From: Corynebacterium humireducens NBRC 106098 = DSM 45392
GTDB taxonomy: Bacteria; Actinomycetota; Actinomycetes; Mycobacteriales; Mycobacteriaceae
NCBI RefSeq assembly: GCF_000819445.1
Contig: NZ_CP005286.1
Span: 372,001-436,000 of the forward strand
Direction of reading: 5' to 3'
DNA: 64,000 nucleotides
The notes under the pieces are model-generated. The model was given only the letters and a program-made list of their open reading frames with translations, was not told the DNA's origin and did no database searches. How positions within the stretch are numbered: position 1 is the stretch's first letter; the number at the start of each line of letters is the position of its first letter. Of the stretch, positions 26,907 to 36,500 are shown one piece after another. The translations under genes were made by a program, and so were the position numbers.

Positions 26907-29201
26907 GTGTCCGGGGTGGAGATGTACCAGCTGGTGCTGATTGCGGCGCTGGTGTTCACCATGCCCGGTGCGGCGGTGGGATGGGTGTCGGGCCTGCGGC
27001 TGCCGTGGGCGCTGGCGACCTCCATCCCGGTGACCTTCGGCCTGTTCGGACTGGCGGGCTGGGTGCTCGGCCAGCTGGACATCCGTTACGACTGGCTCTC
27101 CTTCGTCATCTTCTGGCTCCTCGTCCTCGTCCTGGCGGCGCTGTGGCGGGGTGGTTTCCTCCTCGTCGCCCGCCGTCGGCGTCCCGCCGCAGACCCGGAG
27201 GAACCCCGCGGCAGCCCCTGGTCCCGGGTGTGGGAGAACAGGCAGGGCGGCGTCCTCGACCCGGCCTGGATCCTTCCGGCGGCGGGCGTCATCACCGGCG
27301 GGTGGCTCATCATCGACCACAGCATGAGGCTGTTCGAGAAGGTCCCCCGTGGCCTGGGCAACATCGTCCAGGGCTGGGACGTCCACTGGCACGCGTCGAT
27401 GGTGCGGTGGTTCATGGACGCCGGCATCGGCGACCCGACCCGCATGGGCGAGCTCCGGCACCTGGAGACCGGCGACCACATGTACTACCCCTCGGCGTGG
27501 CACGTCGGGGCGGGCCTGGCCGGCGAGGCCGCGAACATCAACCCCATTGAGGCGCTCAACCTCACCAGCGTCGTGCTGCCCGGCATGCTGCTGCCGCTGT
27601 CCGTCGCGATGATCGCCTGGAAGATGGTCGGTCGCGGTGGCCTCACGGCCCAGCTGGCGGCCGGTGTCGCCGGTATCGCCGTGTTCGGTTCCCCGGTGCT
27701 CATGTGGGTCGGCTACTACGTCGGCGTGTGGCCCTACCTGGGGTCCCTGGCGGCCTCGGGTGTGGTCATCGCGCTGTTCATGCACGTGCCCTACCGTCCG
27801 GTGGCGGCGTTCGCGGCGATGATCTCGCTGACCGGCATGGTGCAGATGCACCCGGCCCCGGTGACCATCGTCGTCCTCGCGCTGGCCCTGTGGTGGCTGC
27901 TGTACCTGGTGTGGGTGCCGTCGCACCGCCCGGACACGGGGAGGCAGGCGCTGTTCGTGCGTCTGCGGGACGTCGGGTGGCTGGCGTTGGCCGGTGGCCT
28001 GGGCGTGGCGATCCTCCTGCCGCAGCTGCTCTCCGGTTCGGAGGCCAGCGAGGAGGTCTCCTCGTGGACCGCGTTCGAGGACGTCACCCGCGCGGAGTCC
28101 TGGGCGAAGGCCCTCGAGATGCAGACCCGCCACACGGACATGTTCCCCGACTTCAACCAGACCCTGCTGCTGTGGCTGGCCGGCCTCGGCGGCGTCGCGC
28201 TGCTCGTGTGGCGCCGCAACCTGTGGGCGCCGCTGTTCTGGTTCCTCTCCGCCGCGATGACCGCCAACGCCCTCATGCTCTTCGGGGAGCCGTGGGGCGA
28301 CTGGCTCAACATCATCGGCACCCTGCACTACGCCACGGCACACCGTCTGGTCATGCCGGTGGCCATGTTCACCTACGCCGCCGCCGCGGTGGGTGTCGCG
28401 GTGCTCATCCGCCTCATCAGCCTGGCGCCGCTGAAGATGAACACCACGTGGGCCCGGGTGTCGGTGGCGCTGTCGGTCATCCTCGGCGTCGGTGCCGGCT
28501 ACGGCACCGCCCTGTGGGCCACCCGCGACAGCGTCCTCGAGGGCGTGGAGGCCACCCTCAACAGCCCGCGTGTCGACGACCGCATGGTCAGCGAGGCCGA
28601 TATCCGCGCCTTCGACTGGCTCTCCGCGCAGCCCGGCGCGTACGAGGGCTCCATCTTCGGTGAGCCCGCCGACGGGCACGGCTGGATGTACGCCTACAAC
28701 GGCCTGCCCGCGGTGATGCGGCACTACCTGTGGCCGGACGTGCACCGCACCTCGGCCACGGACCTGCTCTACTGGCACCCGGATCTGCTGGGCGTGGGGA
28801 ACCACGGTGACCCCGACCAGATGAACAATGTCGACAAGGCGGCGGAGCAGCTGGACGTGCGTTTCTACTTCGTCTCGCCGTGGAGTTTCTGGGAGTTCCA
28901 GGAGCCGCGCTTCCAGATGATCGACGGGCTGTGGGAGACCCCGGGCGTCACCCCGGTGTACCGGGACCACAACGTCTCGATCTTCGCGGTGAACCGGGCG
29001 TTCACCGACGAGGAGCTGCTGCGGATGCGCGCCCCGGGGAACTCCCCGGAGGAGCTGCCGCCGCTGCCTCTCGACGCCACCGGCGCCCCCACCTTCCACC
29101 GGCCCACGAAGCCGGACATGGGCGGCGCGAATCCCCTGGAGACCCCGGGGAACCCGGCCCTCGACGACCCTCCGGTTGAGATCCCCGCGACCCGGCCTTA
29201 G
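26907..29201 (+). CDS. Large polytopic membrane protein (DUF6541-like)
   Basis: A 764-residue protein with roughly 12-14 hydrophobic segments in the first 530 residues and a hydrophilic C-terminal domain. The architecture is like GT-C type glycosyltransferases or related envelope-biogenesis proteins, but I see no clear DD/DE donor motif. A corynebacterial conserved membrane protein occupies this place next to truA in related genomes. The start is uncertain: GTG 26907 directly abuts GAGAGG, whereas GTG 26916 and ATG 26922 have better spacing and would shorten it by three or five residues. A TAGAGT box lies upstream at about 26864-26869. Confidence 0.75.
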   Translation: MSGVEMYQLVLIAALVFTMPGAAVGWVSGLRLPWALATSIPVTFGLFGLAGWVLGQLDIRYDWLSFVIFWLLVLVLAALWRGGFLLVARRRRPAADPEEPRGSPWSRVWENRQGGVLDPAWILPAAGVITGGWLIIDHSMRLFEKVPRGLGNIVQGWDVHWHASMVRWFMDAGIGDPTRMGELRHLETGDHMYYPSAWHVGAGLAGEAANINPIEALNLTSVVLPGMLLPLSVAMIAWKMVGRGGLTAQLAAGVAGIAVFGSPVLMWVGYYVGVWPYLGSLAASGVVIALFMHVPYRPVAAFAAMISLTGMVQMHPAPVTIVVLALALWWLLYLVWVPSHRPDTGRQALFVRLRDVGWLALAGGLGVAILLPQLLSGSEASEEVSSWTAFEDVTRAESWAKALEMQTRHTDMFPDFNQTLLLWLAGLGGVALLVWRRNLWAPLFWFLSAAMTANALMLFGEPWGDWLNIIGTLHYATAHRLVMPVAMFTYAAAAVGVAVLIRLISLAPLKMNTTWARVSVALSVILGVGAGYGTALWATRDSVLEGVEATLNSPRVDDRMVSEADIRAFDWLSAQPGAYEGSIFGEPADGHGWMYAYNGLPAVMRHYLWPDVHRTSATDLLYWHPDLLGVGNHGDPDQMNNVDKAAEQLDVRFYFVSPWSFWEFQEPRFQMIDGLWETPGVTPVYRDHNVSIFAVNRAFTDEELLRMRAPGNSPEELPPLPLDATGAPTFHRPTKPDMGGANPLETPGNPALDDPPVEIPATRP

Positions 29202-29231
29202 TCTGACGCCGTACACCGTCACAGTCATTCA

Positions 29232-29240
29232 GGGGGGGGG
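29232..29240. repeat. Nine-G tract at the eccB ribosome-binding site
   Basis: Nine consecutive G lie five bases before the GTG start of eccB and form or replace its Shine-Dalgarno sequence. Change in tract length would alter the spacing between anti-SD pairing and the start codon. An ATG at 29241 directly after the tract opens a different, unrelated frame. Confidence 0.9.
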
Positions 29241-29245
29241 ATGGC

Positions 29246-30472
29246 GTGGGTCAGTCAGTGCTGCCGACCACCCGCGCGCAGGTGTCCGGTCACCGGTTCC
29301 TGCGCCGCCGGGTCGAGCACGGCCTCGTGCTCGGTGACATCCGCATGATCCACGACCCGTTGGCCGCCCGCTCGCGGGCGCTGCTCTTCGGTGTGGTGGC
29401 GGTGGTGATGATCGGGCTAGGCGCGGGGCTGCTCGCCTGGCTGCGACCCGCCGCGCACCCGGGGGAGGCGCCGATCCTGCAGACCTCCGGGGGCGCGTTG
29501 TTCGTGCGTGTCGACGACCGCGTCCACCCCGTCACCAACCTCGCCTCCGCGCGGCTCATCGCCGGCGGTGACGAGGACCCGGCGCGGATCGGGGACGGGG
29601 TGCTCGCGGAGCTGGAACGGGGCGTGCCGGTGGGGATCCACCCGGCGCCGCTGGTGCTGGGGGAGTCCCCGGCCGGGGAGCCGGAGTGGTCGGCCTGCGC
29701 GGACGGCGAGGGCGTGGTGACCGTGGCGGTCGGCGACCACACCAACCCCCTCGGCGGGCACCGGGGCGTGCTGGCCACCGGGGCGGGCGCGGACTGGCTG
29801 CTTACCACCGCGGGGCGGCACCGCCTGCCGCACCCGGAGTCCCCGGAGGGACGGACCGTGCGCCGGGCCCTCGGGGTGACGCCCACGACCCCGCGCTGGG
29901 AGCCGCCCGTCGAGGTGCTCAACGCCGTGCGGGAGCTCGATCCGGTGCTGCTGCCGGAGGCCCCCGCGGAGATCCTCGACACGGGGACGGGGCTGTGGGC
30001 GCTGCTGCCGACGGGCGTCGCCCCTCTCAGCGACACGCAGGCGGAGGTGCTCGCCGCGACCGGCGTGCCGCGCCGGGCCGTTCCCCGGGAGGAGCTGTCC
30101 CACCACCCGGACACCCCCTATGACGTGCGGCTGCCCGCCGTCGCCCCGCTCTTCCTCGATCCGCGGGAGGTCACCGTGTGCGCCACGGACGGACAGGTGG
30201 CCACGCTCGTCTCCGACACCCGGCCGGTGGCCCTGTCCGGGACGGGGGTGGCGGACGAGTTCCGGGGCGGGGTCCGCGCGGCCCTGGCGGTGGACACGGG
30301 CCACGGGCACCACGTGGTGGACACGACCGGCCTGCGGCACCCGGTACCCGAGCGGGAGGATCTGGTGGCGCTGGGGCTGCCGGAACCCGTCGCCGCCCCC
30401 TGGTCGGTGGTCCGCCTGCTGCCGGAGGGACCACCCCTGTCGCGGGTGGCGGCCCTGCAGGCCAGCTACTGA
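29246..30472 (+). CDS. eccB: Type VII secretion protein EccB (ESX-4)
   Basis: EccB is a core membrane component of the ESX machine with a single helix and a large outer domain. The 408-residue protein begins with the family sequence PTTRAQVSGHRFLRRRVEHG and continues LGDIRMIHDPLAARSRALLF. The helix lies at about 50-72 and the rest is extracytoplasmic, with repeated domains. It starts with GTG at 29246, where the family motif requires the frame. It is the first gene of an ESX-4 locus spread over both strands. No EccE is found, as is normal for ESX-4. Confidence 0.93.
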   Translation: MGQSVLPTTRAQVSGHRFLRRRVEHGLVLGDIRMIHDPLAARSRALLFGVVAVVMIGLGAGLLAWLRPAAHPGEAPILQTSGGALFVRVDDRVHPVTNLASARLIAGGDEDPARIGDGVLAELERGVPVGIHPAPLVLGESPAGEPEWSACADGEGVVTVAVGDHTNPLGGHRGVLATGAGADWLLTTAGRHRLPHPESPEGRTVRRALGVTPTTPRWEPPVEVLNAVRELDPVLLPEAPAEILDTGTGLWALLPTGVAPLSDTQAEVLAATGVPRRAVPREELSHHPDTPYDVRLPAVAPLFLDPREVTVCATDGQVATLVSDTRPVALSGTGVADEFRGGVRAALAVDTGHGHHVVDTTGLRHPVPEREDLVALGLPEPVAAPWSVVRLLPEGPPLSRVAALQASY

Positions 30473-30507
30473 GGGAACTTCCGCGCGGGGCCGGGCGTTG
30501 AACATGC

Positions 30508-30936
30508 ATGCCGTCGATGAGAGAGATGGTGTCGGACCGCATCGACCGGATCAAGGACACCCACTCCCGCGCCAAGGAGGGCCGTTACGGCTTCCTGGTG
30601 CGGCCGCTGACACTCACCCTCGGGTGGACGATCCTCATCATCGGCGTCGTCACCATCCCGCTGCCCGGGCAGGGGTGGCTGACCACCTTCATCGGCGTGG
30701 GCATCCTCTCCCTGGAGCAGGCGTGGGCGAAGAATCTGCTCGTCCGGGGCGTGCACGTCTACGACCGTTTCTTCGACTGGTTCCACCGGCAGCGGCAGTC
30801 GGTGCGGATCACCCTGGTGACCCTGCTCATCGTCGTCATCTGGATCGTGTTCCTCGGCGTCGGCTACGGCATGTGGCGGGCCGGCACCCTCGACTTCCTC
30901 ACGCCCTGGGCCCACGAGCTCGAACTGGTGCGGTGA
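30508..30936 (+). CDS. PGPGW-type (TIGR02611-like) membrane protein
   Basis: A 142-residue protein with the sequence TIPLPGQGWLTTFIGVGILSLE, the hallmark of a small actinobacterial transmembrane family (PGPGW). A second hydrophobic segment follows at about 99-122 (ITLVTLLIVVIWIVFLGVGYG). Function is unknown. It sits inside the ESX-4 locus, 35 bases after eccB, and overlaps the 3' end of the convergent mycosin gene by 38 bases. Whether it takes part in secretion is not known. Another ATG at 30504 is out of frame. Confidence 0.75.
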   Translation: MPSMREMVSDRIDRIKDTHSRAKEGRYGFLVRPLTLTLGWTILIIGVVTIPLPGQGWLTTFIGVGILSLEQAWAKNLLVRGVHVYDRFFDWFHRQRQSVRITLVTLLIVVIWIVFLGVGYGMWRAGTLDFLTPWAHELELVR

Positions 30937-31978
30937 GCAGCACGGCGAGCAGCGCCACCAGGAGGAGGGTTCCTGCCCGGGCGGGCACGCCGCCGGTCTC
31001 CGCCCGGTGCTTCTCGACGCCCACCTCCCGCCCCTCCCGCGCGTAGTCACCCGCCAGGTGGGTCACCGTCGTGTGCGTGTCGACGACACCATGCCCCGGT
31101 TCCGCGGCCTCCACGATGCGGTGCCGCAGGTCAGCGGCCGAGTCGAAGGGGTGCCGTTCCCGCAGCAGCGCCGCCACGCCGGACACCACGGGGGCGGCGA
31201 AGCTCGTGCCCTCGAAGGAGGCCTCCTGCCCCTGGGCGTTGACGGTGCCCGTGGCATGGCCGTGCCCGGCAGGCGACAGCCCCACCGGGACCCGTCCGGC
31301 GGCGGCGACCTGCCCGCCGGGCAGCACGTACCCGGCCAGGGCGTGCGGGTCCCCGGGGTGGACCGCCCCGACGGCGAGGACGGTCTCCTCGTGCGCCGGG
31401 TGGACCACCATGCCCGGCTGGCACTGGCCACCCGCGTTGCCGGCGGCCGCGACGACGACCACCCCGTCCTCCTCCGCGCGCCGGAGGGCGTGGTGGAGCG
31501 GGGCGGCGTCGAGAAGCACCGCGGGATCGAGGCAGGACACGACGGAGATGTTGATCACCCCGGCGCCCGCGTCGAGGGCGGCGTGGACCGCCTGCGTGAG
31601 GGTGTCGAGGGTGCCGCCGGAGGAGTCGCGGTAGTGGCCGCTCGACTGCCGGATGCTGAGGATCTCCGCACCCGGGGCGACCTCCCGGATGACACCGGCG
31701 ACGACCGTCCCGTGGCCGTCGCAGTCGAACCAGGGGTCCGGCGCCCACGGGGAGACCAGGTCCGCGACCGGCTCCACGTGCCCCAGGGAGGGGTGCGGGG
31801 CGACGCCGGTGTCAATGACCGCCACCCGGACACCCTCCCCGCGGGCGATGCGGTGCACGTCGGGTTCCGCGGCGACCGGGGGCGGCGCCTCGACCGGGCG
31901 GACGCAGGCGACGTCCTGGGCCGCCGCCGGGGGAGCGAGCAGCAGCGCGGGGACGAGCAGCCCCGCGGCGCGCCTCAC
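30899..31978 (-). CDS. mycP: Mycosin (subtilisin-like serine protease) of ESX-4
   Basis: Mycosins are membrane-anchored subtilases required for the stability of ESX machines. Starting at the GTG at 31978 the 359-residue protein has a signal peptide (about 1-21). The catalytic triad is D56 (VIDTG), H89 (DGHGT) and S259 (EGTSFAAP), and a C-terminal membrane helix (GTLLLVALLAVLLTA) is present. The start overlaps the eccD stop by four bases (GTGA), which supports it; the longer upstream reading has no subtilase features. The oxyanion Asn lies in AAAGNAGGQ. Confidence 0.93.
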   Translation of the reverse strand: MRRAAGLLVPALLLAPPAAAQDVACVRPVEAPPPVAAEPDVHRIARGEGVRVAVIDTGVAPHPSLGHVEPVADLVSPWAPDPWFDCDGHGTVVAGVIREVAPGAEILSIRQSSGHYRDSSGGTLDTLTQAVHAALDAGAGVINISVVSCLDPAVLLDAAPLHHALRRAEEDGVVVVAAAGNAGGQCQPGMVVHPAHEETVLAVGAVHPGDPHALAGYVLPGGQVAAAGRVPVGLSPAGHGHATGTVNAQGQEASFEGTSFAAPVVSGVAALLRERHPFDSAADLRHRIVEAAEPGHGVVDTHTTVTHLAGDYAREGREVGVEKHRAETGGVPARAGTLLLVALLAVLLTAPVRARGPRA

Positions 31979-33321
31979 CCCAGCCCCCGGATGAGCACGA
32001 AGAACCCGGCCAGGTGGGCGGCCAGCGGCAGGGACGCCGCCAGGGCCAGGGACTCGGCGTGCTCCCACCACACGACGGTGGTCGGCTCCACCTCCGGGAC
32101 CCGGGGCACCCACAGCGGGGCGGTGAGTGCGGTCGCGGCGCACGCGAGGGCCGGCACCCACTGCGCCGGGTGACCGGGGTCGGTGGCGGCCCACACCCCG
32201 GCGAGGCAGGCGACGAACCCGACCGACATCCACGACCACGCCGGCACCACCTGCCGGTGCCGGGAGGCGTGGAGGGCGACGGCCCCCAGGGCCGCCACGC
32301 ACAGGGCCTGCGCGAAACCTCCGCCGTGGGCACCGACGGTGAGCAGCGCCGGGGTAAGGGCCAGGGCGGCGCCGAGGGCGGCCCCGTCGTGGAGGCGGCG
32401 GGCGCGCCGGGCGCGGGCGTCGACGTCTGCGGGGCCGCCGTCACCGCCGTCGGAGTTGTCCGCCACCCCGAGATCCTGTCCCGCGGTGGGTAGCCGCGGC
32501 ACCCGCAGCCCGGCGACGCGGATGACCAGGTCCGGCAGCTGCCCGGTGAACACCACCCCGGCGGCGATGACCAGCGCCGCGGCCGCCACGGCGGGGTCGG
32601 CGGCATGCGCGGGGAGGAAGGCCCCGACGGCGCCGACCGCGCCCAGTCCGAGCAGCGTGGCGGTGGCTGCGGCGGTGCGGGGGCCGGTCCCGCGGAGGAC
32701 GATGAGCAGGACCAGCACGGCCGTGGCCGTCGCCGCCGCGCTGAGGGCGGCCCAGCCGAATGTGTGCGGGTGGGTGAGCTCCTCCGGGCGGGCGGCCTCC
32801 ACCACGGCGGCGGCCGCGGCCCCGGCCGCCAGCAGACAGATGACCGGGGCGAGGACACGGACCTCACGGCGGGCGAGGAGCAGCAGGAGGGCGACCCCCG
32901 CCGCCAACGCCAGGGCCTGTGACCAGGGAAGATACGTACCGGCGAGGATGAGCGACGCCAGGGTGCCGGTCACCGACCCGGCCGCCGCCAGCCCCCGGGT
33001 GTCGGCGTCGACGTCCGCCTCGACGAGGGCCTCGGCGGCGTCGCGGATGACGGGCAGGGTGCCCTCGTGACGCGGGGAGAGGACCACCACCGCCCCGTGG
33101 TCGAGCGACGTCCGGTGCAGCGGGACCGCCGGGCCCAGCGGGGTACCCGCGGCCGTGGTCGCCAGCCAGGGCCGGGAGATCCGGGGCGCGCCCACCAGGG
33201 TGACGATCTCCGGGATCACCTCCGCCAGCGTGGAACCCGCCGGGACCGCGACGTCCGCCTCCCGCAGGTAGGTGCCGATCTGGAAACGGGTGGTCAGACG
33301 CAGGACATGGTCCACGGACAC
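31975..33321 (-). CDS. eccD: Type VII secretion protein EccD (ESX-4)
   Basis: EccD forms the channel-like membrane part of ESX systems. The 448-residue protein has a ubiquitin-like N-terminal domain (about 1-90, LRLTTRFQIGTYLREADVAV) followed by eleven predicted helices. The length and organisation match the family. It starts with GTG at 33321 after a GGGGGA-type ribosome-binding site and is translationally coupled to mycP. It is divergent from eccC with about 187 bases between starts. Confidence 0.9.
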   Translation of the reverse strand: MSVDHVLRLTTRFQIGTYLREADVAVPAGSTLAEVIPEIVTLVGAPRISRPWLATTAAGTPLGPAVPLHRTSLDHGAVVVLSPRHEGTLPVIRDAAEALVEADVDADTRGLAAAGSVTGTLASLILAGTYLPWSQALALAAGVALLLLLARREVRVLAPVICLLAAGAAAAAVVEAARPEELTHPHTFGWAALSAAATATAVLVLLIVLRGTGPRTAAATATLLGLGAVGAVGAFLPAHAADPAVAAAALVIAAGVVFTGQLPDLVIRVAGLRVPRLPTAGQDLGVADNSDGGDGGPADVDARARRARRLHDGAALGAALALTPALLTVGAHGGGFAQALCVAALGAVALHASRHRQVVPAWSWMSVGFVACLAGVWAATDPGHPAQWVPALACAATALTAPLWVPRVPEVEPTTVVWWEHAESLALAASLPLAAHLAGFFVLIRGLG

Positions 33322-33429
33322 AGTGGGATCCCCCTCGGATCGGCGGGCGCACCCCCTGTGCCTCCCGCATCACCGGGCATTGTCCACCGGGGAGGGCGGG
33401 CTGTCCACCGGAGGGACGGCGGCGAGCGG

Positions 33430-33508
33430 GCGTCGGGAAGCTGTCCTATCATGACGGGCGACTGCGCCGGTTGGGGTGACCGGCGGGCACATCCGGAGGG
33501 GGATGGGG
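33430..33508 (+). promoter_or_regulatory. eccD-eccC divergent region
   Basis: The region carries a copy of the dispersed word (GCGTCGGGAAGC, 33430-33441). TATCAT (33447-33452) is a possible -10 box for eccC. GGAGGGGG at 33495-33502 is the ribosome-binding site that favours the ATG at 33509 over the in-frame ATG at 33503. The element found before the WXG100 pair is not present here. Confidence 0.35.
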
Positions 33509-36500
33509 ATGTCTCTGCCCATGGACGCCGTCAGCACCGGCGTCATCGTCACACCGCTCACGCCTGCCGAGAGGGAACCGGCGCCGCCGTTGCCGCAGGG
33601 CACGCTCAGCGTCGAGCAGGTGCCGGCGGCGCACCGGCCGGGACCGGTGCCGCTCATCCGGATCCTCATGCCGGTCATCATGGTGGCCGGCATGGTCGCG
33701 ATGGTGGGGCTCATGCTGCTCGGCGGGGCCGGAGCCAACCCGATGTTCCTGCTGTTCCCGCTGATGATGGCGATGTCGATGCTCATGATGTTCGCGCCCC
33801 CGCAGGGCGAGGACGCCGACGACACGCGCCGCACCTACCTGCGGCACCTCGGGGCGCTGCGGGAGCAGGCCCTGCGCAACGCCGCACGCCAGCGGGCGCA
33901 CGAACTGCACCGGCACCCGGAGCCGACGGAGCTGTGGACGCAGGTCGACGGGCCCCGCCTGTGGGAACGCGGGCCGGAGGACCCGGACACGCTGGAGGTG
34001 CGCATCGGCACCGGGGACACCGCCCTGTGCACCCCCGTGCAGGTGCCGGACTCCGGCGCGGCGGAGGACCTTGACCCGGTGTGCGCGGTGAGTCTGCGTC
34101 GCACGGTGCAGGCGGTGGGCACCTGCCCGGCGATGCCGGTGGCGGTGCAGCTGCAGGCCTTCCGGTTCCTCGCCATCGGCGGCCCCGGGGCCGGGGACCT
34201 GGCGCGGGCGATGGTCGCGCAGCTGGTGGTCGCGCACGGCCCGGAGACGGTGGCGGTCTCCGCGGTCGGCGGCGGCTGGGACTGGCTCAAGTGGCTGCCG
34301 CACACCCGCCGCCCGGAGCAGGCCCGCCACCGGATCCTCGTCGTCGACCACACCACCACGACCGGCGCCGAACCCTACCTCGACGACCCCACGTGGACCA
34401 CGATCATCGACGTCGGCTCGTGCGCCACCACCGCCCTCGGGATGCGGGCGGAGCAGGAGGGACTGTCGCTGTCCGCGGACGGGGACCTGGTGGCGCACAC
34501 GGCGGCGGGCGTCGAGAAGCTCGGGCGGGCCGACCGCCTGCGGCCGGCGGAGGCGTTGATCCTGGCCCGCGCCCTGACACGTTTCCGCCGGGCGGACGGC
34601 GCGACAGCCGACGGCGGCCGCGACCTCACCGCGCTCCTCGGCCTGGCCGACATCGAGCAGCTCACCCCGGAGACCATGTGGCCGGGGCGGGAGCTGAGCC
34701 CCCACCGCCTCGTGGTGCCGATCGGGACGACGCCGCAGGGGGTGCCCGTGCGGCTCGACCTCAAGGAGTCCGCGCACGGCGGCATGGGGCCGCACGGGCT
34801 GTGCATCGGCGCCACCGGGTCCGGCAAATCAGAGCTGCTGCGCACCCTGGTGGTGTCGCTGGCGGCGACGCACAGCCCCGAGGAACTCAACCTCGTGCTC
34901 GTCGACTTCAAGGGCGGTGCCACGTTCCTCGGGCTCGAGGGCCTGCCGCACACCTCGGCGGTGATCACCAACCTGGCGGACGAGGCCGTGCTCGTGGAGC
35001 GCATGTACGACGCCCTCTCCGGGGAGCTCAACCGCCGCCAGGAGGTGCTGCGGGAAGCGGGCAACTTCGCCAACGTCACCGAGTACACGACCGCCCGCCT
35101 CGGAGGCCGTGACCTGCCGCCGCTCCCGGCGCTGGTCATCGTGGTCGACGAGTTCTCCGAGCTGCTGGCCGCGCACCCCGACTTCGCGGACCTCTTCGTC
35201 GCCGTCGGCCGCCTGGGACGTTCCCTGCACGTGCATCTGCTGCTGGCCAGCCAGCGCCTCGAGGAGGGACGTCTGCGCGGCCTCGACTCCCACCTGTCCT
35301 ACCGGATCGGCCTGAAGACCTTCTCCGCCGCCGAGTCACGCCAGGTCCTCGGCGTCACCGACGCCCACCACCTGCCGGCCGAACCCGGCGCGGGCTTCCT
35401 GCGTCACGACGCCGACCAGCTCCTCCGCTTCCGGGCCGCCTACGTCTCCGGCCCGCTGGAACGCCGCGCCGTGCCGACCGGCGCGCCGGGCCGGGTGGAG
35501 CTGTTCACCGGCTGGGAGCAGTTCGATGAGGCGGAGGCGCCCACGGTCATCGACGAGTCCACGACGCTTCTCGACGCCGTCGTCACCCGCGCCCGCGCCA
35601 CCGCCGCCGCCCGCCGGCAGGAGGCGCACCGGGTGTGGCTGCCGCCCCTGCCCGCGGCGGTGGAGCTGGCCGGCGTCGCCGAGGACGTCGGTGACCTGCG
35701 GGCGGCGGTGGGCATCATCGACCTGCCCTACCACCAGCGCCAGGACCCGCTGGTGCTGGACCTGGCGGCGGCCGGCGGGCACGTGGCGGTGTGCGGCGGC
35801 CCGCAGACCGGCAAGTCGACGGCGCTGCGCACCATCGTCGCGTCCCTGGCCGCCACCCACGGGACCGACCGGGTGCGCTTCTACGTCATCGACCTCGGCG
35901 GCGACCAGCTCGCCACCCTGGATCGCCTGCCGCACGTCGCCGGCGTGGCCGGGCGCGCGGACCCGGAGCGGGTGCGCCGCATCGTCGACGAGGTCACCGG
36001 CCTCGTCGAGGACCCCGCGGAGGAACGTCGGCACACCTTCCTCGTCGTCGACGGCTGGCACGCCCTGGCCGCAGACTTCGAGGACCTCCTGGAGCCGTTG
36101 ACGGGGCTGGCGGCGGACGGGCCGTCGAAAAGTGTGCACCTCATCGTGTCCACCCCACGGTGGACGGTGCTGCGGCCTGCGGTCCGGGACCTCATCGCGC
36201 ACCGCCTCGAACTCAAGCTCGGGGAGGCGATGGACTCGCTCATCGACCGCCGGGTGCAGCAGAAACTGCCCGCCCTGCCCGGTCGGGGGCTGGACCCGGA
36301 GGGACGGCCGATGCTCGTGGCCCGCAGCTCCAACCAGGACCTCGCGCACATCGCGGCGGCGTCGGCCGGGCAGGAACCGGTGCCCGCGCTCAAGGTGCTC
36401 CCGCCGCTGGTGCACGCGGCGGAACTCGCGCCGGGCGGGCCGGGGATCGCGTTCGGAGTCGGTGGCCCGCGCCTGGCGACCCTGTGCTGGGACCCCGCCA

